Assembly: GCF_003330765.1 (NCBI RefSeq)
Contig: NZ_CP024904.1
Coordinates: 124,001-188,000 of the forward strand
From: Burkholderia pyrrocinia
Lineage (GTDB): Bacteria > Pseudomonadota > Gammaproteobacteria > Burkholderiales > Burkholderiaceae
Reading direction: 5' to 3'
Length of the DNA stretch: 64,000 nt
The position numbers and the translations under genes were made by a program. Positions 34,826-43,974 of the stretch are shown here, piece by piece; position 1 is the first letter of the stretch; every line of letters starts with the position of its first letter. The notes under the pieces were generated by a model, which did not search any database, was not told where the DNA came from, and was given only the letters and a program-made list of their open reading frames with translations.

Positions 34826-36034
34826 CTATCCGGCGAGCGTCGGCCGCGCGACGTTGCCGATCCCGGTCGACGAACCCGGCTGCTCCGCCGCGTCATGCGC
34901 GACCGGCAGCGCGACACACACATAAAGAAACGCGCGCCGTTCGCGATCGGGCAGCACTTGCGGCCCGTAGCTGATCGTGACCGCGCCGTCGTTGATCTCG
35001 CCGGCCTGCGCGAAACGCCACGCGCCGGGATCGCTGTCGAGCAGGAATTCTGCGCGTGCATACGCATGCGGCTCGAACAGCGCGGGAATCGCCACCGGGC
35101 GTCCGTCGAGCTTGTCGAGCAATGCTTCGACCACGTTGAAGCCATAGCCGTCGCGCACGATGTCGCAGATGAAGCTGCCCGCGATGCGCGGATTCAGTTC
35201 GATCACGTGCGGCACGCCGTCGTGCACGATGCAGTCCAAATGCACGGGCCCCCACGTGAGCCCGGCTGCTGCGGTGGCGCGCGTGCCGACATCGATCAGC
35301 GCGCGCAGCGTGTCGGCATCGAGGTCGAGTTCGGACGTATAGCCGCGTTCGAGAAAGCCGGTGCCATGCCGCTTCAGCTTGCGAAGCGCGCCGACATAAC
35401 GACCGTCGAAATACTCGATGCAGTATTCGCTGCCGCTCAGGAATTCCTCGATCACGACGCGCTCGGTCGCGAGCGACTGCGCATCGGTTTGCGCGGCGGC
35501 GAGCGCGTCGAGCTGCGCGCGCACTTCGGCGATGTCCTCGCAGCGCCGGACGCCGTCGCTCGCCGATCCTTCCGACGGCTTGACGACGACGGGAAAGCGC
35601 AACGGCGCGGCTGCGGCCGCGAGCGCCGCCGGCGCGGCCAGCGTGCCCGCGACGAATTGAGCGGCCGGGAGGCCGTGCGCAGCGAGCAACGCCTTCTGGT
35701 TCGACTTCGATACGGCGTGCGCGACGTGCCGCGCATCGGGGCCGGGCAGGCCGAGCGCGTCGGCGACCCATGCGGCGGTGCGCGCATAGGTGTCGTGCGC
35801 GGTCGTCACGCGCAGCGTGTCGATTTCGTCCGGAAAACGCGTGCGCAGCCAGCCGGCGAGCTGGCCGGCGTCGGGCGCGAGGTTGACCGTTTCGACACCG
35901 TCGGGAAAGACGCCGTCGAGACGATGGCCGGGCGCGGTGATGACGGTCACGGCCACCTGACGCGCGAGCGCGGCGCGCACGAGCGCGAGGCTGCTGCCGG
36001 TGGCGCGTGCGCCGATCACGATGAGTCGCTTCAT
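34826..36034 (-). CDS. ATP-grasp ligase
   Basis: 402 residues with a nucleotide-binding-like start (LIVIGARATGSS) and an ATP-grasp core: Lys152 in FPVVVKPSEGSASDG, the hinge ERVVIEEFLSGSEY, and metal ligands Glu279 and Asn281 in HVIELNPRIAGSF. These enzymes join a carboxylate, through an acyl-phosphate, to an amine or other nucleophile. The family resembles ligases for dipeptides and amino acid conjugates more than purine or D-Ala ligases; the substrate is unknown. It is downstream of the transporter at 36084 by 49 bp, as an operon. A second ATP-grasp gene lies at 38102. Confidence 0.88.
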   Translation of the reverse strand: MKRLIVIGARATGSSLALVRAALARQVAVTVITAPGHRLDGVFPDGVETVNLAPDAGQLAGWLRTRFPDEIDTLRVTTAHDTYARTAAWVADALGLPGPDARHVAHAVSKSNQKALLAAHGLPAAQFVAGTLAAPAALAAAAAPLRFPVVVKPSEGSASDGVRRCEDIAEVRAQLDALAAAQTDAQSLATERVVIEEFLSGSEYCIEYFDGRYVGALRKLKRHGTGFLERGYTSELDLDADTLRALIDVGTRATAAAGLTWGPVHLDCIVHDGVPHVIELNPRIAGSFICDIVRDGYGFNVVEALLDKLDGRPVAIPALFEPHAYARAEFLLDSDPGAWRFAQAGEINDGAVTISYGPQVLPDRERRAFLYVCVALPVAHDAAEQPGSSTGIGNVARPTLAG

Positions 36035-36083
36035 GCGGGCTCCTTGAGCGAGGGCGGGAGAGTGGGGCCGCGGCGCGCGCCGG

Positions 36084-37118
36084 CTAACGCACGCGCCTGC
36101 GCAGGCGCTGCGCTTCGAGGCGCGGCAGCAGGTGCTGCACGACGCGCGGCAGCGTATAGATCGGCAACTGCGCGCACGTGAACACGAGCGCCATGGTCGG
36201 CGTCGCGGCGAGCCCGAGCGCGGCCCACATCAGACCGACGTTGCGATTGGCGACGATCAGCGCGACGTTGAGCCGCGTGCGGACGTCGCCGGGCGTGAGC
36301 CCGTACGCGATGATCTGGAAGCCCGCGTTGACGGCGAACGCGAGTGCGATCGCGGTCAATGCACGGTGCGGCGCATCGATGATCGATTGCTGCATGCCGG
36401 CCATCGTGCCGAGCGCAAACACCAGCAACGCGACGACGACGATCGCGTCGATGGGCATCGCGTAGCGGTCGAGCCGCGAACCGGCAAAGCGCCGCACGAG
36501 CAGCGCGACGCCTTCGGCGCTGCCGATCAGCAGCGCCAGCCGCAACGCGAGGCTTACGGGCGAGATCGACACGGCCGCATCGTGGCTGAACCAGGCCGTC
36601 AGCAGCGGCGCGGTGAGCGGCACGAACGCCATCGACGCGAGGGTCGCAACGAGCGCGACGCTCGCGTCGAACGACAGCATCCGTGCGATCGTCGACGTGC
36701 CGCTCGACGGCGGCGCGCAGTACGCGATCACCAGCGCCACGACCCAGTCGTACGGCATGCCGGCGAGCCGCGCCGCGATGCCGAGCGCGATCGGGCACGC
36801 GATCATCGTCACGGCAGGCAACAGCAGCGACACGGCCGGCCGCCGCGCGACCGCGCGCACGGCGCTGGGCTCGACGCGCAGCAGCGTGCCGAGCACGAAC
36901 AGGAACACGGTGACGGGCATCAGCGGCCGCGCGAGAGCCGCGAGCGGCGGAACCAGCAGCCCGAGGCCGACGCCGCACGCGAGCACGGTCGGGCCGCGCC
37001 GCACCGTCGCGGCGATCAGTGCGCGCACGGGCGAGCCTTGGGCCGACGGCGAACGGAGGTGAAGCCGGAGCAGACAGCGGATGGCATGCGGATTCCTCGG
37101 AAAGGGGCCGGCCGGCAC
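36084..37118 (-). CDS. Bile acid:sodium symporter-family transporter
   Basis: About 344 residues with nine or ten membrane segments. Conserved BASS-like sequence is seen: FLFVLGTLLRVEP, IAYCAPPSSGTSTIARMLSF in the crossing-helix region, and LIVANRNVGLMWAALGLAA. BASS proteins move organic anions or small amphipathic acids with sodium. The start is uncertain: the first 30 residues are Pro/Arg-rich, and a GTG at 37028 is an alternative. The gene heads an operon with an ATP-grasp ligase and is divergent from a LysR gene 77 bp away, so it likely imports a precursor or exports a product of that pathway. Confidence 0.75.
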   Translation of the reverse strand: MPAGPFPRNPHAIRCLLRLHLRSPSAQGSPVRALIAATVRRGPTVLACGVGLGLLVPPLAALARPLMPVTVFLFVLGTLLRVEPSAVRAVARRPAVSLLLPAVTMIACPIALGIAARLAGMPYDWVVALVIAYCAPPSSGTSTIARMLSFDASVALVATLASMAFVPLTAPLLTAWFSHDAAVSISPVSLALRLALLIGSAEGVALLVRRFAGSRLDRYAMPIDAIVVVALLVFALGTMAGMQQSIIDAPHRALTAIALAFAVNAGFQIIAYGLTPGDVRTRLNVALIVANRNVGLMWAALGLAATPTMALVFTCAQLPIYTLPRVVQHLLPRLEAQRLRRRVR

Positions 37119-37195
37119 GGAATATCCGCTAGGCTAATCCGGATGATCGGCGAAGTAAAATGATATAAGATGAATCAGTAACAATAGAAAGTGAT

Positions 37196-38071
37196 ATGAA
37201 CATACCTCTGCTCGAAACCTTCCGGGCTGTCGTGCAGGAAGGCAGCGCGTTGCGTGCGGCCGAACGGCTGGGCTGCACGCAGTCGAACGTGACCGCGCGG
37301 CTTCGCCAGCTCGAAGAGTCGCTCGACGCGCCGCTGTTCGACCGGCATGGCAAGCGGCTGGTGCTGAACGAAGCCGGGCGCCGGCTGATCCCGTATTGCG
37401 ACCGTATCCTGCGTCTCGTCGACGAAGCGACGCAGGTGGTGCGCGAGACGCCGGTCGCGCGCAGCTTCCGGCTCGGTTCGATGGAAAGCACGGCGGCCAC
37501 GCGGCTGCCGGCGCTCGCCGTAGCATTGAAGGCACGCGATCCGGCACTCGGTCTCGCGGTGCAGATCGGCAGCGAGCCGGAACTGGCCGACGCGCTGCTG
37601 CGCGGCCGGATCGACGCCGCGCTCACCGCGCGCGCGGTCGTCCGGCCCGGGCTGCGCTACGAGCCCGCGTTCGCCGAGGACATGGTGCTGGTGAGCGCGG
37701 CCACGGTCACGCGCCGGCAGTTGCTGGCCGACAACACGGTGCGGCTGCTGGCGTTTCACGACGGCTGCCCGTATCGTGCGGTCGCGGAGCACTGGCTGAA
37801 GGCGCGCGGCTTCGCGATCGAGTCGGTGTCGTCGTTCGGCACGTTCGGCGCCATCCTCGGATGCGTGGCGGCCGGCATGGGCGTCGCGATCCTGCCGAAG
37901 GGGATCACGACCGGGCACGTGGCGCGCAAGGAGTTGCGCGCGCACGCATTCGACGACCTCGACAGCGTGACGACCTACCTCGTCACGCCCGAAGCCACGC
38001 CCGCGCTGCCCGAACTCGACGCATTGCGCGCAGTGCTCGGCCGGCAGGCGGGCGCGCTGCTCGCGCGCTAG
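37196..38071 (+). CDS. LysR-family transcriptional regulator
   Basis: 291 residues. The helix-turn-helix is ALRAAERLGCTQSNVTARLR (about 18-37), and the effector domain begins near residue 88. It is divergent from the transporter-ATP-grasp operon with a short, AT-rich 77-bp gap, the classic LysR layout, so that operon is the expected target. It may control the whole ATP-grasp/oxygenase region. Effector unknown. Confidence 0.92.
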   Translation: MNIPLLETFRAVVQEGSALRAAERLGCTQSNVTARLRQLEESLDAPLFDRHGKRLVLNEAGRRLIPYCDRILRLVDEATQVVRETPVARSFRLGSMESTAATRLPALAVALKARDPALGLAVQIGSEPELADALLRGRIDAALTARAVVRPGLRYEPAFAEDMVLVSAATVTRRQLLADNTVRLLAFHDGCPYRAVAEHWLKARGFAIESVSSFGTFGAILGCVAAGMGVAILPKGITTGHVARKELRAHAFDDLDSVTTYLVTPEATPALPELDALRAVLGRQAGALLAR

Positions 38072-38113
38072 CGCCGGCGAGAGCGGGCAACGCCCGCCGC
38101 GCTATGCCGGCGC
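38071..38113. terminator. GC-rich inverted repeat between convergent genes
   Basis: GCGCCGGC (38071-38078) pairs with GCCGGCGC (38106-38113), and inside it GCGGGC pairs with GCCCGC around AAC. It spans the 3' ends of the LysR and second ATP-grasp genes. No T-run follows on either strand, so terminator function is likely by position only. Confidence 0.45.
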
Positions 38114-39370
38114 GACGGCGCGTTCGTCGGCGAAGAAATCGGCCTCGATTTCGCGGATGCGCCGGCAATCGTCGAGCAGCCGCTCGAACGTCGGGCTATA
38201 GAGGCCGACCGTGCCGAGCGCCGTCTGCAGGTCGGTGGTCACGCGCAGCGTGTCGCCGACCTTGATCCATTGCTTGAGCCCGACGAACGACGGCAGCGCC
38301 TGGATCGCCTGCCACGTGAAGTCCTGCGCGAGCACGCCGTTGCGCGACGACAGCAGCAGCACATGCCCGCAGTAGCCACGAAAATCCGCAGGCGCGGCGA
38401 CTTCGCCGAACAGCCGCTCCGGATGCAGCACGGCTTCGACCGCGGCCGACACGTGATTCTCGCCGCTGACCGCGCTCGTCAGCCGCGGATCGAGGCTGCC
38501 GTGCAGCCGCGCGTTCAGCTCGACGATCGTCGGGCCGTCGGCGGTATCGAACAGCTCGAGATGGGTCGGCCCGAAGCGTACGTCGAGCGCGTCGAGCACG
38601 TCGGCTGCGTAATCGAGCAGCGGCGCGTAGCGCGGGTCGGCATGGTTCAGCACCAGCATCTTGTCGAGCCGCGGCGCGTGCGTGCGGTCGCGGTGCACTT
38701 CCCACAGGCTGACCACCCGATGGCGGCCCTCGAACGACACCGAATCGACGATGTATTCCTGCCCCTCGGAATAGCTCTGGATCACGATGTCGTCGTTCGG
38801 CTGGTTGTACAGCGAACGGGTGGCCAGCACGTCGCGCGCGGCCTCCTCGACCTGCGCAAGCGTCCGACAGATCTTCACGCCGGCCACGCCCGCGCTGCGC
38901 GCCGGCTTGACCACGAGCGGCAGCGTGCCGTGCGCGCGCGCCCAGGCGAGCGCTTCGTCGACCGACGTACTGTGGAAGTGCGCCGGTGCGCGCAGGCCGG
39001 CTTCCCGGATGCGCTCGTTCATCACGAACTTGTCGCGCCGCGCGGTCGACGTCGCGAGCGGGTTGCGATACGGCACGCCGAGCCGCTCGGCCAGCGTGTC
39101 GGCCAGCTCCAGCGCCGCGTCGAGGCCGTGCAGTACCGCGCCGATCCGCAAGTCGGCGAGCTGCGCGAGCGTCGCGTCGAGGTCGCCGTGATGCTGGACC
39201 TGGCGGATGTAGTCGGACGGGACGAACTGGTTCCGGTAGATTTCCGGCAAATCGGGGTCGCTGATCACGTGCACGCAACGGATGCCGTATGCGCGAAAGG
39301 CGGGCGCCAGATAGGCGGCCGTCGACGCGCCGTCGACGATCAGGACGGTGTCGATGAAGCGATGCTGCAT
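38102..39370 (-). CDS. ATP-grasp ligase
   Basis: 422 residues. Start ATG at 39370 has GAGGAATCC upstream. An N-terminal pre-ATP-grasp domain (DTVLIVDGASTAAYLAPAF) is followed by the ATP-grasp core with Lys155 in LPLVVKPARSAGVAGV and metal ligands Glu284 and Asn286 in TIVELNARLHGS. The C-terminal part has IKVGDTLRVTTDLQTALGT, as in carboxylate-amine ligases of the BioD/LysX/PurK-like superfamily with a biotin-carboxylase-like tail. It should make an amide from an amino acid; the substrate is unknown. It differs clearly from the ligase at 34826, so the two probably act at different steps. It follows the MFS gene by 52 bp. Confidence 0.88.
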   Translation of the reverse strand: MQHRFIDTVLIVDGASTAAYLAPAFRAYGIRCVHVISDPDLPEIYRNQFVPSDYIRQVQHHGDLDATLAQLADLRIGAVLHGLDAALELADTLAERLGVPYRNPLATSTARRDKFVMNERIREAGLRAPAHFHSTSVDEALAWARAHGTLPLVVKPARSAGVAGVKICRTLAQVEEAARDVLATRSLYNQPNDDIVIQSYSEGQEYIVDSVSFEGRHRVVSLWEVHRDRTHAPRLDKMLVLNHADPRYAPLLDYAADVLDALDVRFGPTHLELFDTADGPTIVELNARLHGSLDPRLTSAVSGENHVSAAVEAVLHPERLFGEVAAPADFRGYCGHVLLLSSRNGVLAQDFTWQAIQALPSFVGLKQWIKVGDTLRVTTDLQTALGTVGLYSPTFERLLDDCRRIREIEADFFADERAVAPA

Positions 39371-39422
39371 GGATTCCTCGCTCGGCTGTGGGATCGGTTG
39401 AAGAGAGGCGGTCTGCACGTGC

Positions 39423-40856
39423 TCAGGCCCGCGTGCGGGTGTCCGGTGCGTCGCTGGGCCAGCGCGCGGCCAGCACGATGCAGACGGCGACGAGCACGGC
39501 CGCAATGGCGAACGCGCGCGACGCGCCGGCCACGATCGCCACGCCCTGGCCCGCAACCAGCGCGCCGAGCGCCGCGACACCGACGGCGGCGCCCACCTGG
39601 CGCGCGGTATTGAGGATTGCGGAAGCCGTGGCCGAGCGGCCGGCGTCGACGCTGCCGAGCATCGTCGACGTCAGCGCGGGAATCGCGATACCGCCGCCGA
39701 TCGCCATCGCCGCGAGCCCCGGCGCCAGCAGTGCGTACGGCGTGTGCGCGGCGAGCGTTTGCCACAGCCACACGTAGCCGGCGAGCGACACGGCGAGGCC
39801 GACGATGACGGTCGTGCGGAACCCGTACCGGACGGAGAGTCGCGCACTCGCGAGGTTGGCGAGCATGATGATCGTGAGCGGCGCGAGCGCGAGCCCCGAT
39901 TCGGTCGCCGTGAAGCCGCGTGCGTTCTGGAAATAGAGGCTGAGCGAGAAGATCAGCCCGTAGAACGCGGCATTCGTGACTGCGCCGACCGCGAGCGTGC
40001 CCGGCACGCGCGCGATCCGAAACAACGCGAGCTGCAGCATCGGCGCGGTCACGCGCCGCTCGATCGCGACGAACAGCGCGCCGAGCACGACCGACGCGGC
40101 CAGCGCGCCGGCCGCATACGGGTCGCCCGGCCCGTGCGCGCCGGCCCGGATGATTCCGCCCGTCAGCAGCCCGAGCACAAGCACCGCGACGATCTGGCCG
40201 GCCGGGTCGAACAGCCGTGTGCGCGCGGCGACCGAATCCTGCACGTGGCGCAGCGTGAGCCACAGCCCGACCGCGCAGATCGGCAGGTTGATGAAGAAGA
40301 TCGCGCGCCAGCCGAACGAATCGATCAGCAGGCCGCCGAGCGTCGGCCCGGCCGCGCTGATCGCACCGCCCGTCGCGCTCCACCACGCGACGGCCTTCAC
40401 GCGGGCGGCGGCGTCGTTCGCGCAAGCGTGCGTGATGAGCGCGAGCGACGTGGGCAGGATCATCGCGGCGCCGACGCCCTGCGCGACACGCGCGGCGATC
40501 AGCGCCGCCAGCGACGGCGCCAGCGCACAGCCGAGCGACGCCAGCAGGAACAGCGCGAGGCCGTACGCGAACAGCCGGCGGCTGCCGAAGCGGTCGGCCA
40601 GCGTGCCGGACGTCAGCAGCAGCGCGGCGAACGACAGCGTGTACGCATCGACGATCCATTGCAGCCCGTGGACACTCGATCCGAATGAATGACCGAGGCT
40701 CGGAATCGCGACGTTGACGACGGTCACGTCGAGCTGGACGATCGCGAAGCCGAGGCTTGCGGCCGCGACGGTCGGGAAGATCGCGCGCAGCGACGTGCGG
40801 TGCGACGGCGCGGCGGCGGTCAGCGCGCTGTCGAGCGCCGGAACGCGTTCGCTCAT
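39423..40856 (-). CDS. MFS transporter, DHA2-like (14 membrane segments)
   Basis: 477 residues with 14 predicted membrane segments. Motifs are those of drug:H+ antiporters: QLDVTVVNVAIPSLG (motif near TM1), LADRFGSRRLFAYGL (motif A), and VAQGVGAAMILPTSLALI with ATGGAISAAGPTLGGLLI (motif C). It exports small amphiphilic molecules using the proton gradient. It is in an operon with an ATP-grasp ligase and divergent from the 2OG oxygenase, so it is the natural exporter or self-resistance pump for the product of this cluster. Confidence 0.92.
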   Translation of the reverse strand: MSERVPALDSALTAAAPSHRTSLRAIFPTVAAASLGFAIVQLDVTVVNVAIPSLGHSFGSSVHGLQWIVDAYTLSFAALLLTSGTLADRFGSRRLFAYGLALFLLASLGCALAPSLAALIAARVAQGVGAAMILPTSLALITHACANDAAARVKAVAWWSATGGAISAAGPTLGGLLIDSFGWRAIFFINLPICAVGLWLTLRHVQDSVAARTRLFDPAGQIVAVLVLGLLTGGIIRAGAHGPGDPYAAGALAASVVLGALFVAIERRVTAPMLQLALFRIARVPGTLAVGAVTNAAFYGLIFSLSLYFQNARGFTATESGLALAPLTIIMLANLASARLSVRYGFRTTVIVGLAVSLAGYVWLWQTLAAHTPYALLAPGLAAMAIGGGIAIPALTSTMLGSVDAGRSATASAILNTARQVGAAVGVAALGALVAGQGVAIVAGASRAFAIAAVLVAVCIVLAARWPSDAPDTRTRA

Positions 40857-41255
40857 CGCGGCTTCCGGGCCGGGTAGTTCGGGAGGCAGTACAGCAGGCG
40901 GTATCGGTTCATCTGGCGGGTTTCCGTATGGCGGATGGAGGGAGCGGTTGCCCGTCGAAGGCCCGCCGCATCATCGAATCCGACAGAAAACTAGCATCGA
41001 CCCGCTAGCGAATACAAATAATAACCAGCGATTTTTTAACAAGTATTCGTGTTAAAGACGGGCTCGATCGATGCGGCATGACATCAGCCGCGTTGCTGAA
41101 CTTATATCGATAATTTTTGTTTGCAATCGACTTAATATCATTTCGCAACGGGATGACGGTCTCCTAGTCTTGTCGAGCGCTTCGCACCGAGGACGGCGAA
41201 GCGCGGCGGTGGTGCCATACCGCCCTTCGACCCAGGATATTGATACGAGAGACCT
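40857..41255. promoter_or_regulatory. Divergent promoter region of MFS and oxygenase operons
   Basis: A 399-bp gap between divergent starts. The section 40985-41160 is sharply AT-rich (for example TTAATATCATT near 41134), unlike its surroundings. It probably carries promoters for both operons and a regulator site. No gene or firm -35/-10 pair could be assigned. Confidence 0.5.
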
Positions 41256-42374
41256 ATGACCTATCTCGCAGATGAACGCATCGTTTTGACGGCAGTGGAG
41301 TCCGGTCACATCCGGAAGACGCTCGGCGCGCTGGCCTACGACCCGGCCGGCGGCGCCGGCTACATCAGCGTTGTACGCAAGCTCGCGTACAACGCGTTTC
41401 CCGACCGAATCGTCGACGCATTCGACCGCGCGAAGGCGCCGACCGCGGACGCGCACGGCTCGATCGAGATCGACAACCTGCCGATCGACGACGACGTGAC
41501 GGGCAGCCCGAGGTTCGAGGAAACCGGCCGCTCGTTCAAGGCCGGCGTGCTGAGCGAGAACGTGCTGGTCGCACTGAGCACGCTGGCCGGAGAGCCGTAT
41601 TCGATCGCGCACGAAGGCCGCGAGCTGGTGAACAACCTGACGCCGCACAAGACGACCGCGCGAGACTATACGGGCCTCGGCTCCGAGGTCGAGCTCGATT
41701 TCCATATCGAGAACGCCGCGCAGGCGCACATGCCCGAAGGCGACACGTCGCCGTTCGCGTTGCTGCTGCTCGGCGTGCGCAGCGAAGCCGGCGGCGGCCC
41801 GTACACGCGGCTCGCCGATGCGCGCCGCGCGCTGCAACTGCTGTCGCCGGACGATATCGCGCAACTCTACGGCGAGCACTACATCATCCGCGTGCCGTAC
41901 CGGTGGCGCGGCGCGTCGCCGACGCCGCGCGACAACACCGACCTGAGCGCCGTGCTGTCGGGGCCGCTCGACGCGCCGCGCGTGACGGTCGCGTTCTATC
42001 CGGACATGGTGCTGGCGGTCAATACGCGCGCGCAGGAAGCGCTGGCGAACCTGTATCGCGCGGTGCGCGAGGTGTCGTTCGGCGTCCAGGTGTCGCCGGG
42101 CAAGCTGGTGCTGATCAACAACCATTTCACGCTGCATTCGCGCGATCGCTTCGATCCGCAATACGACGAGAACGACCGCGCGTTTCGCTGGGTGCAGCGC
42201 GTGTTCGTCGCACGCAGCCTGTGGAATTTCCGCGCGTTCACGCCGCTGCAGGCGCGCGTATTCGATCCGAAAGCGCTGTACGCCGGCGAGTCGCAAGCGG
42301 CGCGCCCGGCACCCGTCGCGCAACCGGTGCCTCAGCGAGCGGCCGCAGCCGAACTCGAAGCGACACCCGCGTGA
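41256..42374 (+). CDS. Fe(II)/2-oxoglutarate oxygenase, clavaminate synthase-like
   Basis: 372 residues of the CAS-like/TfdA superfamily. The iron triad is visible as His150-x-Glu152 in LDFHIENAAQAH and a distal His (His294) in NNHFTLHSRDRF, with an Arg nearby (296 or 298) to bind 2-oxoglutarate. The pattern HxEN-A-x-H and the C-terminal DRxFRWVQR match the AsnO/VioC/clavaminate synthase branch, which hydroxylates or desaturates free or carrier-bound amino acids such as Asn, Arg or Orn. The last 35 residues are Ala/Pro-rich. The gene is divergent from the MFS-ATP-grasp operon, suggesting modification of an amino acid building block there. Substrate unknown. Confidence 0.87.
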   Translation: MTYLADERIVLTAVESGHIRKTLGALAYDPAGGAGYISVVRKLAYNAFPDRIVDAFDRAKAPTADAHGSIEIDNLPIDDDVTGSPRFEETGRSFKAGVLSENVLVALSTLAGEPYSIAHEGRELVNNLTPHKTTARDYTGLGSEVELDFHIENAAQAHMPEGDTSPFALLLLGVRSEAGGGPYTRLADARRALQLLSPDDIAQLYGEHYIIRVPYRWRGASPTPRDNTDLSAVLSGPLDAPRVTVAFYPDMVLAVNTRAQEALANLYRAVREVSFGVQVSPGKLVLINNHFTLHSRDRFDPQYDENDRAFRWVQRVFVARSLWNFRAFTPLQARVFDPKALYAGESQAARPAPVAQPVPQRAAAAELEATPA

Positions 42375-42472
42375 GCGGGCCGCGAACGCAGGGCGGGGCG
42401 GCGGCGTGCGCTGAAAATCGTTCCGCTCGCGTTCGCCGCATGCATCATCGAACAGGAAGGAATCCGGAAGAC

Positions 42473-43411
42473 ATGAGAAGAACAGCATTTCCCGTTGCGC
42501 GCGCCGCTCGCGTGCTGGCCGCCATCCTGATCGGCGGCAGCGTCGCCGCGCAGGCCGCGACGTTCGACCTGAGCCCCGAGCAGCCGGGCCGGCAGCGCGG
42601 CACCGTGAACCCGGCGGTCGAACAGGCGTTGCCGGGCGGTTTCAAGTTTGCCGAAGCGCACACGCTGACGATCGGCATCGCGCCGAACCTGCCGCCGCTC
42701 AGCACGTACGCGACCGATGCGCGGACGGTGGTCGGCTTCGATCCCGATCTCGCGCAGCTCATCGCCGACAGTGCGGGGCGCAAGCTGAAGATCGTGCCGC
42801 TCGCGTGGGCCGACTGGCCGCTCGCGCTGCAGTCCGGCAAGGTCGACGCGGTGATCTCGAACGTGACGGTCACCGAGCAGCGCAAGGAGAAGTTCGACTT
42901 CTCGACCTATCGGAAGGATCAGCTCGGCTTCTATGTGAAAACCGGCAGCCGGATTGCCGCGATCCGCGAGCCGAAGGACGTCGCCGGGCTGCGCGTGGTG
43001 ACCGACTCAGGAACCAACCAGGAAAAGATCCTGCTTGAATGGAACCGGCAGAACGTCGCGCGCGGCCTCGAACCGGTCGCGATCCAGTATTACGCCGATT
43101 CGGCGGAGCGCTGGGTCGCGCTGCAGTCGGGCCGCGTCGACACGATCTTCAGCGTGAATTCGATGCTTGCGTACCAGGCGTCGCTGCGCGGCGATGCGAA
43201 GCTGATCGGCACCGTGAGCGGCGGTTGGCCGCGCACCGCGGACATCGCGATCACGACGCGCAAGGGCAGCGGCCTCGCCGATCCGCTGACGGCCGCGATC
43301 AATGCGCTGATCGCGAACGGCAGTTACCGGAAGGTGCTCGACCGCTGGCGTCTCGACGCCGAAGCGATCGACCAGTCGCAGACCAATCCGCCGGGGCTGC
43401 CGCGCACCTGA
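42473..43411 (+). CDS. Amino-acid ABC transporter substrate-binding protein
   Basis: 312 residues with a signal peptide ending at AAQAA (about 28) and an SBP_bac_3 fold: LTIGIAPNLPPLSTYATD, VGFDPDLAQLIADSAGRKL, GKVDAVISNVTVTEQRKEKFDFS. It should bind an amino acid in the periplasm. ATG at 42473 has AAGGAATCCGGAAG upstream. It follows the oxygenase by 98 bp and is likely co-transcribed. No permease or ATPase gene follows, so it depends on an unlinked ABC system or serves as a sensor or scavenging partner. Confidence 0.88.
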   Translation: MRRTAFPVARAARVLAAILIGGSVAAQAATFDLSPEQPGRQRGTVNPAVEQALPGGFKFAEAHTLTIGIAPNLPPLSTYATDARTVVGFDPDLAQLIADSAGRKLKIVPLAWADWPLALQSGKVDAVISNVTVTEQRKEKFDFSTYRKDQLGFYVKTGSRIAAIREPKDVAGLRVVTDSGTNQEKILLEWNRQNVARGLEPVAIQYYADSAERWVALQSGRVDTIFSVNSMLAYQASLRGDAKLIGTVSGGWPRTADIAITTRKGSGLADPLTAAINALIANGSYRKVLDRWRLDAEAIDQSQTNPPGLPRT

Positions 43412-43430
43412 GGGACGAACGCAGCGACGC

Positions 43431-43569
43431 TCAGGTGATCGGCCATTGCAGGATGACGATCCCGTCGTTGTAGTCGCTGTCGGCGCCGTCGTCGGCCCCG
43501 AGCCGGCCGAGCCGCGCCGCGATGGGCCGATCGATTTCGGCAAGGGCGGGGAAGAGGCCGCCCGCGATC
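43431..43569 (-). pseudogene. C-terminal relic of a PA-IIL (LecB)-type lectin
   Basis: Directly after the GtrA stop, another minus-strand frame gives a 46-residue stretch whose last 21 residues read like the calcium-site end of PA-IIL-type fucose/mannose lectins: DDGADSDYNDGIVILQWPIT. LecB-type proteins end in EDGTDxDYNDxxVVxNWPLG. The upstream half shows no lectin match and the frame stops inside gtrA. There is no start codon with a ribosome site. So this is a truncated, non-functional fragment left by a deletion or rearrangement. The terminal Gly, which normally helps bind calcium, is replaced by Thr. Confidence 0.6.
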
Positions 43570-43575
43570 GCCAGC

Positions 43576-43959
43576 TTACCGGTACGTCCAGAGCCGATGC
43601 AGCACGAACGTCGTCGGCGGGATCAGCAGCGCGATCACGACGACGCTCATTGCGCGCGACACGTCGAGCAGTTCGGCGGCACGCGCGAGCAGCAGCGTTT
43701 CGACGAAGCCGGCCAGTGTGACCGTGAGAAAACGCAGCGCGTTGCGCGTGCGTACCGTCGACGAAAAGCTCCACAGCGTATTCGCGAGATACGAGAACGC
43801 GGTGGCGCACAGGAACGCGACGGCATTCGCGGCCACCAGCGTCGCATCGAACAGCGTGAACAGGGCCGCCGCGACCAGCGTATGGATCGCGGTCGAGCAG
43901 AGCCCGGACACGCCGAAGCGCACGAGCCGCGTGCGCTCGGCGTAGAGCAGGTTGATCAT
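43576..43959 (-). CDS. gtrA: GtrA-like flippase
   Basis: 127 residues with four membrane helices. Typical GtrA features are RFGVSGLCSTAIHTLVAAAL at the start, ANAVAFLCATAFSYLANTLWSF in the middle, and a C-terminal HRLWTYR. GtrA-type proteins flip undecaprenyl-phosphate-linked sugars across the inner membrane. It starts 15 bp after the GT2 gene, and the four-gene order supports a common operon for adding a sugar to a periplasmic glycan or lipid. Confidence 0.9.
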   Translation of the reverse strand: MINLLYAERTRLVRFGVSGLCSTAIHTLVAAALFTLFDATLVAANAVAFLCATAFSYLANTLWSFSSTVRTRNALRFLTVTLAGFVETLLLARAAELLDVSRAMSVVVIALLIPPTTFVLHRLWTYR

Positions 43960-43974
43960 GGCCGTTCGTGCGCG

